A stretch of 64,000 bases of DNA from JAXHMM01 sp964528445. Lineage in GTDB: Bacteria > Bacteroidota > Rhodothermia > Balneolales > Balneolaceae. The notes beneath the pieces were generated by a model. That model was given only the letters and a program-made list of their open reading frames with translations, was not told the DNA's origin and did not search any database. The translations under genes and the position numbers were made by a program. Positions 34,237 through 42,931 of this stretch are shown one piece after another; position 1 is the first letter of the stretch; every line of letters starts with the position of its first letter. The stretch covers positions 1 to 64,000 of the forward strand of contig CAZGSL010000002.1 in assembly GCA_964528445.1 (NCBI GenBank), read 5' to 3'.

Positions 34237-36186
34237 TCAGTTTCGAAACAGGGCCCGTACCCCGAAGATAAATCTTCTGCCGGACATCGGATAGCCCGCC
34301 GTCTCAAAATAGCCCGCCTGCGTCAGATCATCCAGCACATTCTCCCACCGCACCACCACCATGATCGACCGCACTCTCGCCGAAAGATCAACATCGAGCC
34401 GGTGAAACCGGGGAATCCTCGGGCCGCCGTCCCCGGCCTGCCAGAAATCGAGCACCGGATTGTACTGCTGCGGGCGGTAGCGATAAAGGGAGGCCATCCC
34501 CGAAAGCCCGGCTTTCAGGTAGGCGGCCCGATTAAAAAGATACCCTTTCCAGTAGAGGCCGCCCTTGAGCCACACTTTCCGGTTCTGCTCCCCGCGGTAC
34601 GTGCCGCTCCACCCCGGCCCCTCCTCACCCAGGCTGTGCAGCACGGCGGATCCGCTGACCTCCAGGTGGGCGCTCTCGTAGGCAAGCTCCGCGCTCAGGG
34701 AAGAGGACCAGTAGGGATCGCTGTTCACGAAGAGACTGTCCTCTCCCATCATCACGGCACCATCGTTTCTCCTGAACTGCAGCCTGGATCCCAGGCTCAG
34801 GCCCGGGAGGAGGCGGACAGAGGCCTGTGCGTGCATTTCCCTAAACGACTCTCCTTCCAGGCCGGGATTGCCGGAAAACTCGGCAGACGACCAGTAGAGC
34901 TGCTGCGGGGTCGGGATGCGGATCCCTCCCGACAGCCTCCCCGAGAGGCGGAATTCGTCCTCCTGCTCCAGGGCCAGCCCGGCCCCCATGCGGTATCCCC
35001 GGAATCCGTCCGACCGGTAGGTTCCCTCCGCTTCGGCGGAAAGACCGAGCAGCGGGAGGGGACGAAATTCCAGAGACGCATCGGCCGAGTAGCTGCCCAG
35101 GTAATCCCGGGTGTAGGACGACGTTCCGGAACGTTTTCCCAGCAACTGCCGGGTGTCGATACCGCTCTCCAGCTGCAGCGACTCCCAATCCCACCACCGT
35201 CGCACCGAGGCCCCGACCGACGGCAGGTGGTAGGAGATCGAATCGGCCGAATATTCAAGCTGCCGGCTGTTATGGCGATAGTAGATCCCCGCCTGGACGT
35301 TGTTCTCAGTTCTCGCCGAATCCGCCGGACGCCGGTAGTACTGCAGGGCAAGGACCGTGAGTCCCCCTTCCGAACCGGCCCCGGCCTCCCTGGGCGAGGC
35401 TGCGAACCGGTTGAAATGGTAGCCTATGTGATTCGGTACCTGATAGCCAAAGGAGTGGTCGGTGTCGTAGTGATCGTTCAGAAACTGCAGTTTGAGAGCC
35501 TCTCTCCTGTTCAACTGGTGAAAGAGCCGGGCGAACACCTGCTGTCCCGCCGTCTCCGACCGGGGGTAGCCCCCGCCGTCGCGCTGGTCCAGGTAGCTGA
35601 CCTCCGCGTTGGTGCGCCGCGAAAGATTGTGGGAGATCATGAACTCCAGGGAGCGCGTCGAAAAGGAGCTCTCCTCGTAGGAGATGCGCGAAAGCGGCTC
35701 GACCAGGTAGTACGGCTTCAGGAAATACCTGCTGCGGACGGCTCCCCCGCGGTCCTCCTCGTACATACGGAGGATCTTGGAGTGCGGCAGCACCTGCCAG
35801 CGGGCGGTGCCGCTGACCGGGTCGTTCATGGGAATGTTCTCCCAGTAGAGCTGCTGGTAGCGGGGCTCATGCGCGCCCGTCTGCACGGCGTTGCTCCGGG
35901 CGGCGGTTCCCAGGCGGTATGTGATGGCGGAGGGATCCCTGTTTTTCTTGTAGGTCCAGTCGGGCCAGATCTGCCAGCGCAGCGTGCTGTCCGACCCCGC
36001 CGGACGGGAACCAAGCGAGGGTCGGAACTCCCAGGGCCGCACCGTCAGCGCGGTGTCGGCCGAGACGGAGTCCGCGGCAGCCTCAAGCGTGTCCGCTGCC
36101 AGCGAATCCTGCCCGGAGGCCCGTGGGACAAACAGCGCCGAAAGCAGGATCAGGCCTGACAGCATTATGTGCGCTCGCCAGTTCAC
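34237..36186 (-). CDS. TonB-receptor-like outer-membrane beta-barrel
   Basis: The product is 649 residues with a Sec signal peptide (about 1-25, ending near PRASGQ). It starts at GTG 36186, overlapping the cinA stop as GTGA. The N-terminal 130 residues contain plug-like elements (YWENIPMNDPVSG, VLPHSKILRMYEED). The rest alternates hydrophobic and polar strands with aromatic girdles, ending in ENVLDDLTQAGYFETAGYP and a terminal GRRFIFGVRALFRN as in TonB-dependent receptors. No TonB box or carboxypeptidase-like extension was seen, and it is shorter than most receptors. Substrate unknown. The translational coupling to cinA is unexpected. Confidence 0.75.
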   Translation of the reverse strand: MNWRAHIMLSGLILLSALFVPRASGQDSLAADTLEAAADSVSADTALTVRPWEFRPSLGSRPAGSDSTLRWQIWPDWTYKKNRDPSAITYRLGTAARSNAVQTGAHEPRYQQLYWENIPMNDPVSGTARWQVLPHSKILRMYEEDRGGAVRSRYFLKPYYLVEPLSRISYEESSFSTRSLEFMISHNLSRRTNAEVSYLDQRDGGGYPRSETAGQQVFARLFHQLNRREALKLQFLNDHYDTDHSFGYQVPNHIGYHFNRFAASPREAGAGSEGGLTVLALQYYRRPADSARTENNVQAGIYYRHNSRQLEYSADSISYHLPSVGASVRRWWDWESLQLESGIDTRQLLGKRSGTSSYTRDYLGSYSADASLEFRPLPLLGLSAEAEGTYRSDGFRGYRMGAGLALEQEDEFRLSGRLSGGIRIPTPQQLYWSSAEFSGNPGLEGESFREMHAQASVRLLPGLSLGSRLQFRRNDGAVMMGEDSLFVNSDPYWSSSLSAELAYESAHLEVSGSAVLHSLGEEGPGWSGTYRGEQNRKVWLKGGLYWKGYLFNRAAYLKAGLSGMASLYRYRPQQYNPVLDFWQAGDGGPRIPRFHRLDVDLSARVRSIMVVVRWENVLDDLTQAGYFETAGYPMSGRRFIFGVRALFRN

Positions 36187-37466
36187 AGGGACTCCGGCTG
36201 CAAGCCGTACGGCATGGTTTCGATGCCTTCCAGGGTGCGCCTCACGGTATCCAGCGCCACAGCGGCCGTCCGTTCCTTGTTGACCCTGCGGTCGTTCGTA
36301 AAGCGGGCCCGAAGGGCAAAATGGGACGACGGATTCCAGAAACCGATCCAGACCGTTCCCACCGGTTTCTCCCGGGTCCCGCCCCCGGGCCCGGCAATGC
36401 CGGTGGCCGAGATTCCCACATCGCTCCGGAGACGTTCGGCGACTCCCCGGGCCATCTCCAGCGCTGTTTCACGGCTGACGGCCCCGTGTTCCGCAAGGGT
36501 CCGCCCTGATACCCCCAGAAGATCGGTCTTGATCCGGTTGGCATAGGCCACCACTCCTCCCGGCAGGTAGTCGCTGCTGCCCGGGACGTCCGTGAGCCGA
36601 TCGCAGATGAGTCCCCCGGTGCAGCTTTCGGCCACCGCCACCGTCTTTCCTCTCTCACGCAACAGACTTCCCAATGCTTCCGCAAGGGTAAACTTATCCC
36701 CCTCTCCATAAATGTGAATCCCGGCCCGTTCCCGAATGTAATTCTTCAGGGCCTCCACCCTCTCCGGATCGGGACAGGACCTCCCCTCTCCCCTGATGCG
36801 CAGGCGCACCCCCTCCGTTCCCGGCAGAAAAGCGAGGCTCAGGGATCCGCCCAGAAGCGGCTCCAGATCCTCCAGCAGGAGATCGCTCAGGGTGCTCTCA
36901 CCGATACCCGCGGTATTAAGATAGTAACGAAACGGCTCCACCCGGATCCCCTCCCGATGCTCCAGGCGGACCAGCACCTCGTTCTCCATCAGGTACTTCA
37001 TCTCGTGGGGGACGCCCGGAAGCACCGCCAGCAGGGTATCCCCCTCTTCAAACCAGAGGCCCGGTGCGGTGCCCTGCCGGTTGAAAAGCACCTCCGCGTT
37101 GTCCGGCACTTCCGCCTGCCGGTAATTGGATTCGCTGAAGGGGATGTTGCGCTTCTTCAGCGTCTCGCGGATAAAATCGAGCGTCGGCTGATGGGTATGC
37201 GTACCCGTTTCGAAAAGTTCGACAACGGCTTCTTTCGTACGGTCGTCGGGCGTCGGCCCCAGTCCCCCGGTGGTTATTACCAGTCCGGCCCTCCCCATGG
37301 CACCCTTCAGCGTCTCCAGGATCACTTTCCTGTTGTCCCCCACCGTATGCACCCTGCTTACCGTTACGCCCCTGGCCGAGAGCCTCCCGCCCAGCCAGGC
37401 GGCATGGCTGTTCACGGTATCGCCCAACAGCAGCTCGTCCCCTATGCTGATAATCTCTGCTGTCAT
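36183..37466 (-). CDS. cinA: CinA-family nicotinamide-nucleotide amidohydrolase
   Basis: The product is 427 residues, the full two-domain form. The N-terminal molybdopterin-binding-like (COG1058) domain has EIISIGDELLLGDTVNSHA and TTGGLGPTPDD. The C-terminal PncC domain has VAVAESCTGGLICDRL with the catalytic Ser, and SATGIAGPGGGTREKPVGTV. It deamidates nicotinamide mononucleotide in pyridine-nucleotide salvage and the N-terminal domain hydrolyses ADP-ribose. Its stop overlaps the start of the barrel gene. It is divergent from pgsA across 176 bases. Confidence 0.95.
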   Translation of the reverse strand: MTAEIISIGDELLLGDTVNSHAAWLGGRLSARGVTVSRVHTVGDNRKVILETLKGAMGRAGLVITTGGLGPTPDDRTKEAVVELFETGTHTHQPTLDFIRETLKKRNIPFSESNYRQAEVPDNAEVLFNRQGTAPGLWFEEGDTLLAVLPGVPHEMKYLMENEVLVRLEHREGIRVEPFRYYLNTAGIGESTLSDLLLEDLEPLLGGSLSLAFLPGTEGVRLRIRGEGRSCPDPERVEALKNYIRERAGIHIYGEGDKFTLAEALGSLLRERGKTVAVAESCTGGLICDRLTDVPGSSDYLPGGVVAYANRIKTDLLGVSGRTLAEHGAVSRETALEMARGVAERLRSDVGISATGIAGPGGGTREKPVGTVWIGFWNPSSHFALRARFTNDRRVNKERTAAVALDTVRRTLEGIETMPYGLQPESL

Positions 37467-37630
37467 CCGGTGGATTGAGAATATGGATTAGGGTTCTCCG
37501 GGCGGGCCCGGCTGCATGGGGGTGGATCGCTGCGGCCAGCGAACGTAAACGGTGGGAAAATATCAATCTTTGCACGCATTTCGAAGATGTTTTATTGCCG
37601 CGCGGAGGTTTTATTCTCTCCAACTATTGC

Positions 37631-37638
37631 TATCTTCC
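37631..37638 (+). promoter_or_regulatory. Promoter-like box just before pgsA
   Basis: TATCTTCC ends only 4 nt before the GTG at 37643. If it is the -7 element, transcription would start at or near the start codon. Confidence 0.3.
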
Positions 37639-37642
37639 CGGC

Positions 37643-38254
37643 GTGCGCGGAATCCCCAACATACTGAGCACCATACGTATCCTGCTGGCTCCCGTCTTCC
37701 TGCTGCTCTACCTGCAGGACGAGGTGGTCTGGAGGGCGCTGAGCCTCGGGGTATTCGCGGTAGCGGTGGTAACCGACTTTTTTGACGGCTATATCGCCCG
37801 GCACTACGGCGCCCAAACGACCTACGGGGGCTTCCTGGATCCGCTGGCAGATAAAATTCTGACATTTGCGGGATTTATCTGTTTGCCCTTTCTTGATGCC
37901 GAACAGTTTCCGTGGTGGGCCATCGGAGTGATCGTGCTGAGGGACATCGCCATTACCGGCCTGCGAATTATGGCCGATTACCGGAAGATTCCCATGAAGA
38001 CCCGGGTCACCGCCAAGCTGAAAACCGTGCTCCAGATGTTTTTTCTCTACCTGGTGCTGGTGGTGGGTCTGTTTATAAATACGGACGTCTGGCTGAGCGA
38101 TCTCGCTCGTCAGCTGATGCGCTCGCAAATCCTGGGATGGGGACTGCTCGCGGTCGTCATCTTTACGGTCTATTCGGGCATCGAATACGTGGTTGTCAAC
38201 AGAGAGTTAATTTCACGCCATGAGCCTTCAAAAACTGAAGCCGATAATCGGTAG
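37643..38254 (+). CDS. pgsA: CDP-diacylglycerol-glycerol-3-phosphate 3-phosphatidyltransferase
   Basis: Start GTG 37643 gives 203 residues beginning RGIPNILSTIRILLAP, where PgsA proteins normally begin; the 56 codons upstream in frame look non-coding. The CDP-alcohol phosphotransferase motif is complete: DFFDGYIARHYGAQTTYGGF continued by LDPLADK, giving D-x2-DG-x2-AR-x8-G-x3-D-x3-D. Five to six membrane helices follow. It makes phosphatidylglycerophosphate from CDP-diacylglycerol. The last 35 bases overlap pgpA, which encodes the next step. Confidence 0.95.
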   Translation: MRGIPNILSTIRILLAPVFLLLYLQDEVVWRALSLGVFAVAVVTDFFDGYIARHYGAQTTYGGFLDPLADKILTFAGFICLPFLDAEQFPWWAIGVIVLRDIAITGLRIMADYRKIPMKTRVTAKLKTVLQMFFLYLVLVVGLFINTDVWLSDLARQLMRSQILGWGLLAVVIFTVYSGIEYVVVNRELISRHEPSKTEADNR

Positions 38255-38711
38255 TTTTTTCTATGCCGGCTTTCTACCCAACGCACCCGGAACCTGGGGG
38301 AGTTTTATAGCTCTTTTCCCCATCTATGCAATCGGGATCCTGGCTCCCTGGTACGGCATGGCCATTTTTGCGCTCATCTGCTCCCTGCTGACGCTCTGGG
38401 TGGCCAGGGAGTGCGAACGCACCTGGGGGGGCGACCCCTCTCCCCTGATCATGGATGAGTTCGCGGGACAGGCCATGGCCTTCGTCTACATTCCTTTCGG
38501 GCCGGATGTGGGCTACAACATCCTGCTGGTCGTCATCGGCTTTCTCCTGTTCCGGTTTTTTGACATCCGCAAACCGCTGGGGGTGAACCGTCTCCAGCGG
38601 CTGCCCGGCGGACCCGGAATCCTGATGGACGATCTGCTGGCGGGCCTGTACGCGTTCTTCAGTTTCAAAATTCTTTTATTCTTATCGGATTATCTGTTAT
38701 TCTTACCTTAA
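38220..38711 (+). CDS. pgpA: Phosphatidylglycerophosphatase A
   Basis: The product is 163 residues with three to four membrane helices. FYAGFLPNAPGTWGSF near the N-terminus and the acidic PLIMDEFAGQAMAF plus PGGPGILMDDLLAGLYA are the conserved PgpA segments, the Asp/Glu residues probably binding Mg. It removes phosphate from phosphatidylglycerophosphate to give phosphatidylglycerol. The 35-base overlap with pgsA indicates coupled synthesis of two consecutive enzymes. Confidence 0.95.
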   Translation: MSLQKLKPIIGSFFYAGFLPNAPGTWGSFIALFPIYAIGILAPWYGMAIFALICSLLTLWVARECERTWGGDPSPLIMDEFAGQAMAFVYIPFGPDVGYNILLVVIGFLLFRFFDIRKPLGVNRLQRLPGGPGILMDDLLAGLYAFFSFKILLFLSDYLLFLP

Positions 38712-38726
38712 TTAACAATCGAAAGC

Positions 38727-38776
38727 CCCTGCCCCGGCAAGCAAGCGGCCGCCAGAATATGCCGCAGGCGGCAGGG
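38727..38776 (+). promoter_or_regulatory. Stem-loop in the pyrE leader
   Basis: CCCTGCC (38727-38733) pairs with GGCAGGG (38770-38776), enclosing GCGGC (38745-38749) and GCCGC (38761-38765). It occupies most of the 84 bases between pgpA and pyrE. No T-run follows, so it is either a weak terminator of pgsA-pgpA or a structured leader. Confidence 0.35.
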
Positions 38777-38795
38777 TTGAAAAGAAGGTACTCTC

Positions 38796-39437
38796 ATGAT
38801 CATTGACTCCTCTTATTCGGAAAAGCTGGCACTGCATCTGCTGGATATCAATGCGGTGGTGCTGCGCCCGAATGATCCCTTCACGTGGGCATCGGGATGG
38901 CACTCCCCCATCTACTGCGACAATCGGCTCACGCTCCGGTACCCGAAAATTCGTAAACAGATCGCAAGCCGGTTCACCGATTTTATCAGGGAGGAACACC
39001 CCGACGTGGACGTAATCACCGGAACCGCCACCGCCGGCATACCGCACGCGGCCTGGATTGCCGGCAGCCTGGACAAGCCTATGTGTTACGTGAGGGCCCG
39101 GCCCAAGACCTACGGGATGGGGAACCAGATTGAGGGCGGTATCCAGAAAGGCGAAAGCACCCTGATCGTAGAAGATCTCATCTCAACGGGGAGTTCTGTC
39201 ATGTCGGTGGTAGAAGCGCTGAAGTTCATAGGAGCCCGTGTAGAGGGCATACTCAGCATTTTCACCTACGGATTCGACCGATCGATAAAACGTTTCAGCG
39301 AAATAGACCTTCCGGTCTACACCCTCACGGACTACGCCACGCTCGTAAATGTCGCCGAAGAAAACGGGTATATCGAGGGAGAAGACCTGGAACTGCTCAA
39401 CAGCTGGCGCAAAACCCCCGACACCTGGCCCAACTGA
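38796..39437 (+). CDS. pyrE: Orotate phosphoribosyltransferase
   Basis: The product is 213 residues. The PRPP-binding motif is TLIVEDLISTGSSVMSV; the catalytic loop region RARPKTYGMGNQIEGGIQ supplies lysines and is followed by the expected spacing. The N-terminal DPFTWASGWHSPIYCDNRL and GTATAGIPHAAW are typical. It condenses orotate and PRPP to OMP in pyrimidine synthesis. The other pyr genes are not in the window, and it stands alone between pgpA and miaB. Confidence 0.96.
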   Translation: MIIDSSYSEKLALHLLDINAVVLRPNDPFTWASGWHSPIYCDNRLTLRYPKIRKQIASRFTDFIREEHPDVDVITGTATAGIPHAAWIAGSLDKPMCYVRARPKTYGMGNQIEGGIQKGESTLIVEDLISTGSSVMSVVEALKFIGARVEGILSIFTYGFDRSIKRFSEIDLPVYTLTDYATLVNVAEENGYIEGEDLELLNSWRKTPDTWPN

Positions 39438-39497
39438 GATCGCTCGCCGCCCTCCCCTTCAACCCCCACCGTCCTTAATAAAGAGGGAAGTTCTTTG

Positions 39498-39505
39498 TAT
39501 ATTTT
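39498..39505 (+). promoter_or_regulatory. Putative promoter box of miaB
   Basis: TATATTTT, directly after TTTG, lies about 50 nt before the TTG start of miaB. Confidence 0.3.
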
Positions 39506-39555
39506 CTGTGCCTTTTTGAGTCGCCTAATCCTTCGTTAATGCAAAATCCGACGCT

Positions 39556-40914
39556 TTGAGCGAACGCAGTTTTTACATAGAGACCTACGGGTGCCAGATG
39601 AACTTCTCCGATACGGAGATCGTCAATTCCATCCTTATGGAGGAGGGGATGGAACCGGTACAGGAGCCCGAAGAGGCCGACATCATTTTTCTGAATACCT
39701 GTTCGATCCGCGAAAACGCCGAAGAGAAAGTCTGGAGCCGGCTCGGTGAGTTCCGCTCGCTTAAGAAACAGAAAGAGAGCCTGACCGTGGGCGTGCTCGG
39801 ATGCATGGCCGAGCGGATTCGGGACAAGATCATCGAAAAAGAGAAGCTGGTGGATCTGGTGGTCGGCCCCGATGCCTACCGGGACCTGCCGAAACTCCTG
39901 GCCGAGGTGGACGACGGGAGAAAAGCGGTCAATACCATTCTCTCCCAGGAAGAGACCTACGCGGATATCACGCCGGTTCGCACGCAAGACAACGGCGTCA
40001 GCGCGTTCGTTACCATCATGCGGGGCTGCGACAACATGTGCGCATTCTGCGTGGTCCCCTTCACCAGGGGACGAGAGCGCAGCAGGGATATGCAGAGCAT
40101 CCTGGACGAGCTCCGGCAGCTCAGCGAACAGGGTTACCGGGAGGTCACCCTGCTGGGGCAGAACGTCAACTCCTACCAGGACGGGGAGAACGATTTCACG
40201 AGATTGATGTACGAGGCCAGCCAAGTACATCCCGAGATGCGGATCCGTTTCTCCTCTCCCCATCCGAAGGACTTTCCCGAGGAGCTGCTGTATACCATCG
40301 CCGAGCAGCCCAATCTCTGCAACTACATCCACATACCCGCGCAGTCGGGCAATAACCGGGTGCTGGAGCGCATGCGCCGGCCCTACACCCGCGAGCAGTA
40401 CCTGAAACTCATCGAAAAGATGCGCGAGATCATCCCCGGCGTCTCTCTCTCGACAGACATCATCGCAGGCTTTTGCGGGGAGACCGAAGAGGAGCACGAA
40501 GACACCCTCTCCCTTATGTCGGAAGTGCGCTACGACCTGGCCTACATGTTCGCCTACTCCGAGCGGGGACGCACCCTGGCCCAGCGCAAGTACGAGGACG
40601 ACGTGCCCGAGGAGGTAAAAAAGCGGCGCCTCAGCGAGATTATCGAGCAGCAGATGGAGATCCAGGAGGAGCGCAACAAGCAGGAGGTCGGCCGCCGCCA
40701 CCTGGTGCTTATCGAGGGAACCAGCAAGCGGTCGGACGAGCAGCTCTGCGGGAGAACCGACACCAACAAGATGGTGGTGTTTGACCGGGGGGACTACCGG
40801 AAGGGCGAATATGTGGAAGTGGAGATCACCGGCTGCACCTCGGCCACCCTCTTCGGAGACGTGATCTGCCGCAGCAGCATCCGCGAGTTCAACCGGGAGA
40901 CCGTCGCCGCCTGA
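39556..40914 (+). CDS. miaB: tRNA-2-methylthio-N6-dimethylallyladenosine synthase
   Basis: The product is 452 residues from TTG 39556 (SERSFYIETYGCQMN). The N-terminal UPF0004 domain supplies three cysteines: ETYGCQMNFSD, LNTCSIRENAEEKV and VLGCMAER. The radical-SAM motif is MRGCDNMCAFCVVPFTRGRE with C-x3-C-x2-C, followed by the C-terminal TRAM domain (about 380-445). RENAEEK and PFTRGRERSR are MiaB- rather than MtaB- or RimO-type. It methylthiolates i6A37 of tRNA. The next genes are a sigma-54 activator and lptE, an order I know from other Bacteroidota. Confidence 0.96.
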   Translation: MSERSFYIETYGCQMNFSDTEIVNSILMEEGMEPVQEPEEADIIFLNTCSIRENAEEKVWSRLGEFRSLKKQKESLTVGVLGCMAERIRDKIIEKEKLVDLVVGPDAYRDLPKLLAEVDDGRKAVNTILSQEETYADITPVRTQDNGVSAFVTIMRGCDNMCAFCVVPFTRGRERSRDMQSILDELRQLSEQGYREVTLLGQNVNSYQDGENDFTRLMYEASQVHPEMRIRFSSPHPKDFPEELLYTIAEQPNLCNYIHIPAQSGNNRVLERMRRPYTREQYLKLIEKMREIIPGVSLSTDIIAGFCGETEEEHEDTLSLMSEVRYDLAYMFAYSERGRTLAQRKYEDDVPEEVKKRRLSEIIEQQMEIQEERNKQEVGRRHLVLIEGTSKRSDEQLCGRTDTNKMVVFDRGDYRKGEYVEVEITGCTSATLFGDVICRSSIREFNRETVAA

Positions 40915-41004
40915 ATCCCTTCCCCCTCTCCACGCTTCACATACTCCCGGTCTCCCGTACGGGTCCCCTCCCCCGGAGCGGTTAAATAATTACCATATTC
41001 TGCT

Positions 41005-41012
41005 TATCTTTA
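41005..41012 (+). promoter_or_regulatory. Putative promoter box of the sigma-54 activator gene
   Basis: TATCTTTA lies about 35 nt before the ATG at 41047, in the 132-base gap after miaB. Confidence 0.4.
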
Positions 41013-41046
41013 GGGGCTTTGTGGTAACGATAATGAGTGGGTATAC

Positions 41047-42351
41047 ATGGATCGAGATGCATTCCAGGAACGATTCGGGCTGATCGGGGAATCTCCCGCG
41101 ATCAAACAGGTCATCGACAAGGTCATACAGGTGGCCGATACCGACATCACCGTACTCCTGCAGGGAGAGAGCGGGGTTGGAAAGGACATCACCGCGCGTG
41201 CCATCCACGATATCTCGCGACGCAAGCGCAACAACATGGTGATTGTCAACTGCGGGGCCATTCCCGAAGGAATCATCGAGAGCGAGCTGTTCGGCCATGA
41301 AAAAGGAGCTTTTACCGGAGCCCATGAAGCGCGCAAGGGCTACTTCGAAAAAGCGGACGGCGGAACCATTTTTCTGGATGAGATTGGAGATACGCCGAAA
41401 AACGTACAGGTAAAACTGCTGAGGGTTCTCGAGAGTGGGGAATACTTTCGTGTGGGGTCCAGCAAGATGCTGGAAACCGATGTGAGGGTGGTCGCGGCGA
41501 CCAATCAGGATCTGTGGCAGCTGGTGCAGGATGGCATTTTCCGGGAGGATCTCTACTACCGCCTTGACACCGTTAAAATCAAGCTCCCTCCCCTCCGGGA
41601 GCGGCAAAGCGACATTATTCCCATCTTTCGCTCTTTCGTCACCGAATACTCGGCCAAGTACGACTCCGTGTTCAAGGGATTCTCGGACGAAGCCAAGGAG
41701 CTGCTGATCTCCTACCGGTGGCCGGGAAACGTAAGAGAATTGCGCAACGTGGCCGAGCAGCTGGTGGTCCTGGAGAAATCCCAGTTTATTGACAAGGAAA
41801 CCCTGAAAAAATACCTTAAGGGACGCCAGCACACCGGTTCAGCCGACAATCTGCCGGTGCTGGCCGGATCAGCGGAGTCCCGCCGCGGGAGCGAGGGACC
41901 GTCGTTCGGCAAGGGTGACCAGCAGCTGATCTACCGTGCCCTGGTCGAGCTCAGGAACGATATCAGCGATCTCAAAAAGATGCTGGGAAGCTTTCTCTAC
42001 AATGCGTTCTCCGGCAAGAACCTGAAGGCGCTTGCCGAAAAATTCCCCGAGGACGTCGGGGATGATTCCGGCGGGGATGACCTGGACATCGGGTCCGCCC
42101 CCTCCTCCGTTACCGACATCGGGGTGGAATCGTATGCGGAGGCGGACATCTCGGAAGAGGAAGAGGAGCCCGAAAACGAATTTGAAAAGTTCTTCAACGG
42201 GGGCTCCATCCCGAGCATCGAGCAAACCGAAGAGTTTCTGATCGAGCAGGCACTGAAAAAATTTGACGGGAACCGCCGCAAAGCTTCGGAGGCGCTCGGC
42301 ATCAGCGAACGTACCCTCTATCGAAAACTGGACCAATATGGACTGGCATAG
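41047..42351 (+). CDS. Sigma-54-interacting activator without receiver domain
   Basis: The product is 434 residues. The AAA+ domain starts almost at the N-terminus (FGLIGESPAIKQVID), so there is no receiver, PAS or GAF domain. Walker A is GESGVGKD (40-47), GAFTGA is intact (87-92), Walker B is GGTIFLDEIGD (105-115), and the arginine-finger region YYRLDTVKIKLPPLRER is present. After the AAA+ lid comes a linker of about 90 residues that becomes strongly acidic (340-390), then a Fis-type helix-turn-helix (RRKASEALGISERTLYRKL). It can contact sigma-54 and should be constitutively competent or controlled by a partner. lptE starts inside its last codons. Confidence 0.92.
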   Translation: MDRDAFQERFGLIGESPAIKQVIDKVIQVADTDITVLLQGESGVGKDITARAIHDISRRKRNNMVIVNCGAIPEGIIESELFGHEKGAFTGAHEARKGYFEKADGGTIFLDEIGDTPKNVQVKLLRVLESGEYFRVGSSKMLETDVRVVAATNQDLWQLVQDGIFREDLYYRLDTVKIKLPPLRERQSDIIPIFRSFVTEYSAKYDSVFKGFSDEAKELLISYRWPGNVRELRNVAEQLVVLEKSQFIDKETLKKYLKGRQHTGSADNLPVLAGSAESRRGSEGPSFGKGDQQLIYRALVELRNDISDLKKMLGSFLYNAFSGKNLKALAEKFPEDVGDDSGGDDLDIGSAPSSVTDIGVESYAEADISEEEEEPENEFEKFFNGGSIPSIEQTEEFLIEQALKKFDGNRRKASEALGISERTLYRKLDQYGLA

Positions 42352-42850
42352 AATCCGTGCGGCGGGAATGGTTCTCTGCCTGCTGCTGTGTGCCGGCTGC
42401 ATGCGCTACGGCTTCACCGGAACCTCCATACCGGATGAGGTGAACACCGTTTACATTCCCTTCTTCGCCGACCAGTCCGAGAGCAACCTGGGGGACCTGA
42501 GCAACCGCCTCAACGAAGTGCTGATCGACCGTTTTATCGGCCAGACCCGGCTCAGCCTGGCCAACACGAGGGCCGCGGCCGACGCCGTACTCGAGGGGTC
42601 CATCTCCCGCTATACCAACCGGCCTTTCAGCATATCCGGAGAGGAGGCCGACCAGAACGAAGTGGTTATTGCAGTAAACGCCACCTTCCTCTACACCGAC
42701 CGGGAGCAGCCCGAGTGGACGCAGACCTTTGACGGCCGGGCCACCTACGATCCCGCCCAGAACCCCATCGAGGGGGAATCCACCGCGGCCGACGAAGCCC
42801 TGGAACAGCTGGCAAACAATATCTTCAACGATGCGGTAAGCGGCTGGTAA
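42338..42850 (+). CDS. lptE: LPS-assembly lipoprotein LptE
   Basis: Start ATG 42338 lies within the last five codons of the sigma-54 activator gene; 170 residues. The lipoprotein signal ends CLLLCAGC with lipidated Cys21. The mature protein begins RYGFTGTSIPDEVNTVYIPF, the typical opening of Bacteroidota LptE, followed by RLNEVLIDRFI and a beta-rich body. LptE plugs the LptD barrel and delivers LPS to the outer surface. The overlap suggests translational coupling to the regulator. lptD is not in the window. Confidence 0.9.
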   Translation: MDWHRIRAAGMVLCLLLCAGCMRYGFTGTSIPDEVNTVYIPFFADQSESNLGDLSNRLNEVLIDRFIGQTRLSLANTRAAADAVLEGSISRYTNRPFSISGEEADQNEVVIAVNATFLYTDREQPEWTQTFDGRATYDPAQNPIEGESTAADEALEQLANNIFNDAVSGW

Positions 42851-42866
42851 ATTAGAGGATTTTATT

Positions 42867-42896
42867 TTGACTGCCATCCCGCGCAATTTGTATAAT
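42867..42896 (+). promoter_or_regulatory. Promoter upstream of the TPR-like gene
   Basis: TTGACT (42867-42872) and TATAAT (42891-42896) are 18 nt apart, a near-perfect sigma-70 pair; read as Bacteroidota type it is TTG, 21 nt, TATAATGC. The ATG is at 42932. Confidence 0.55.
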
Positions 42897-42931
42897 GCCA
42901 TTTCAAAACCAGTAGGGTAAATAACAACCGC

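Noticed and set aside
33445..36159. 904-residue plus-strand ORF
   Set aside because: Opposite ftsX and the barrel gene; no domain, and crosses the intergenic region between them.
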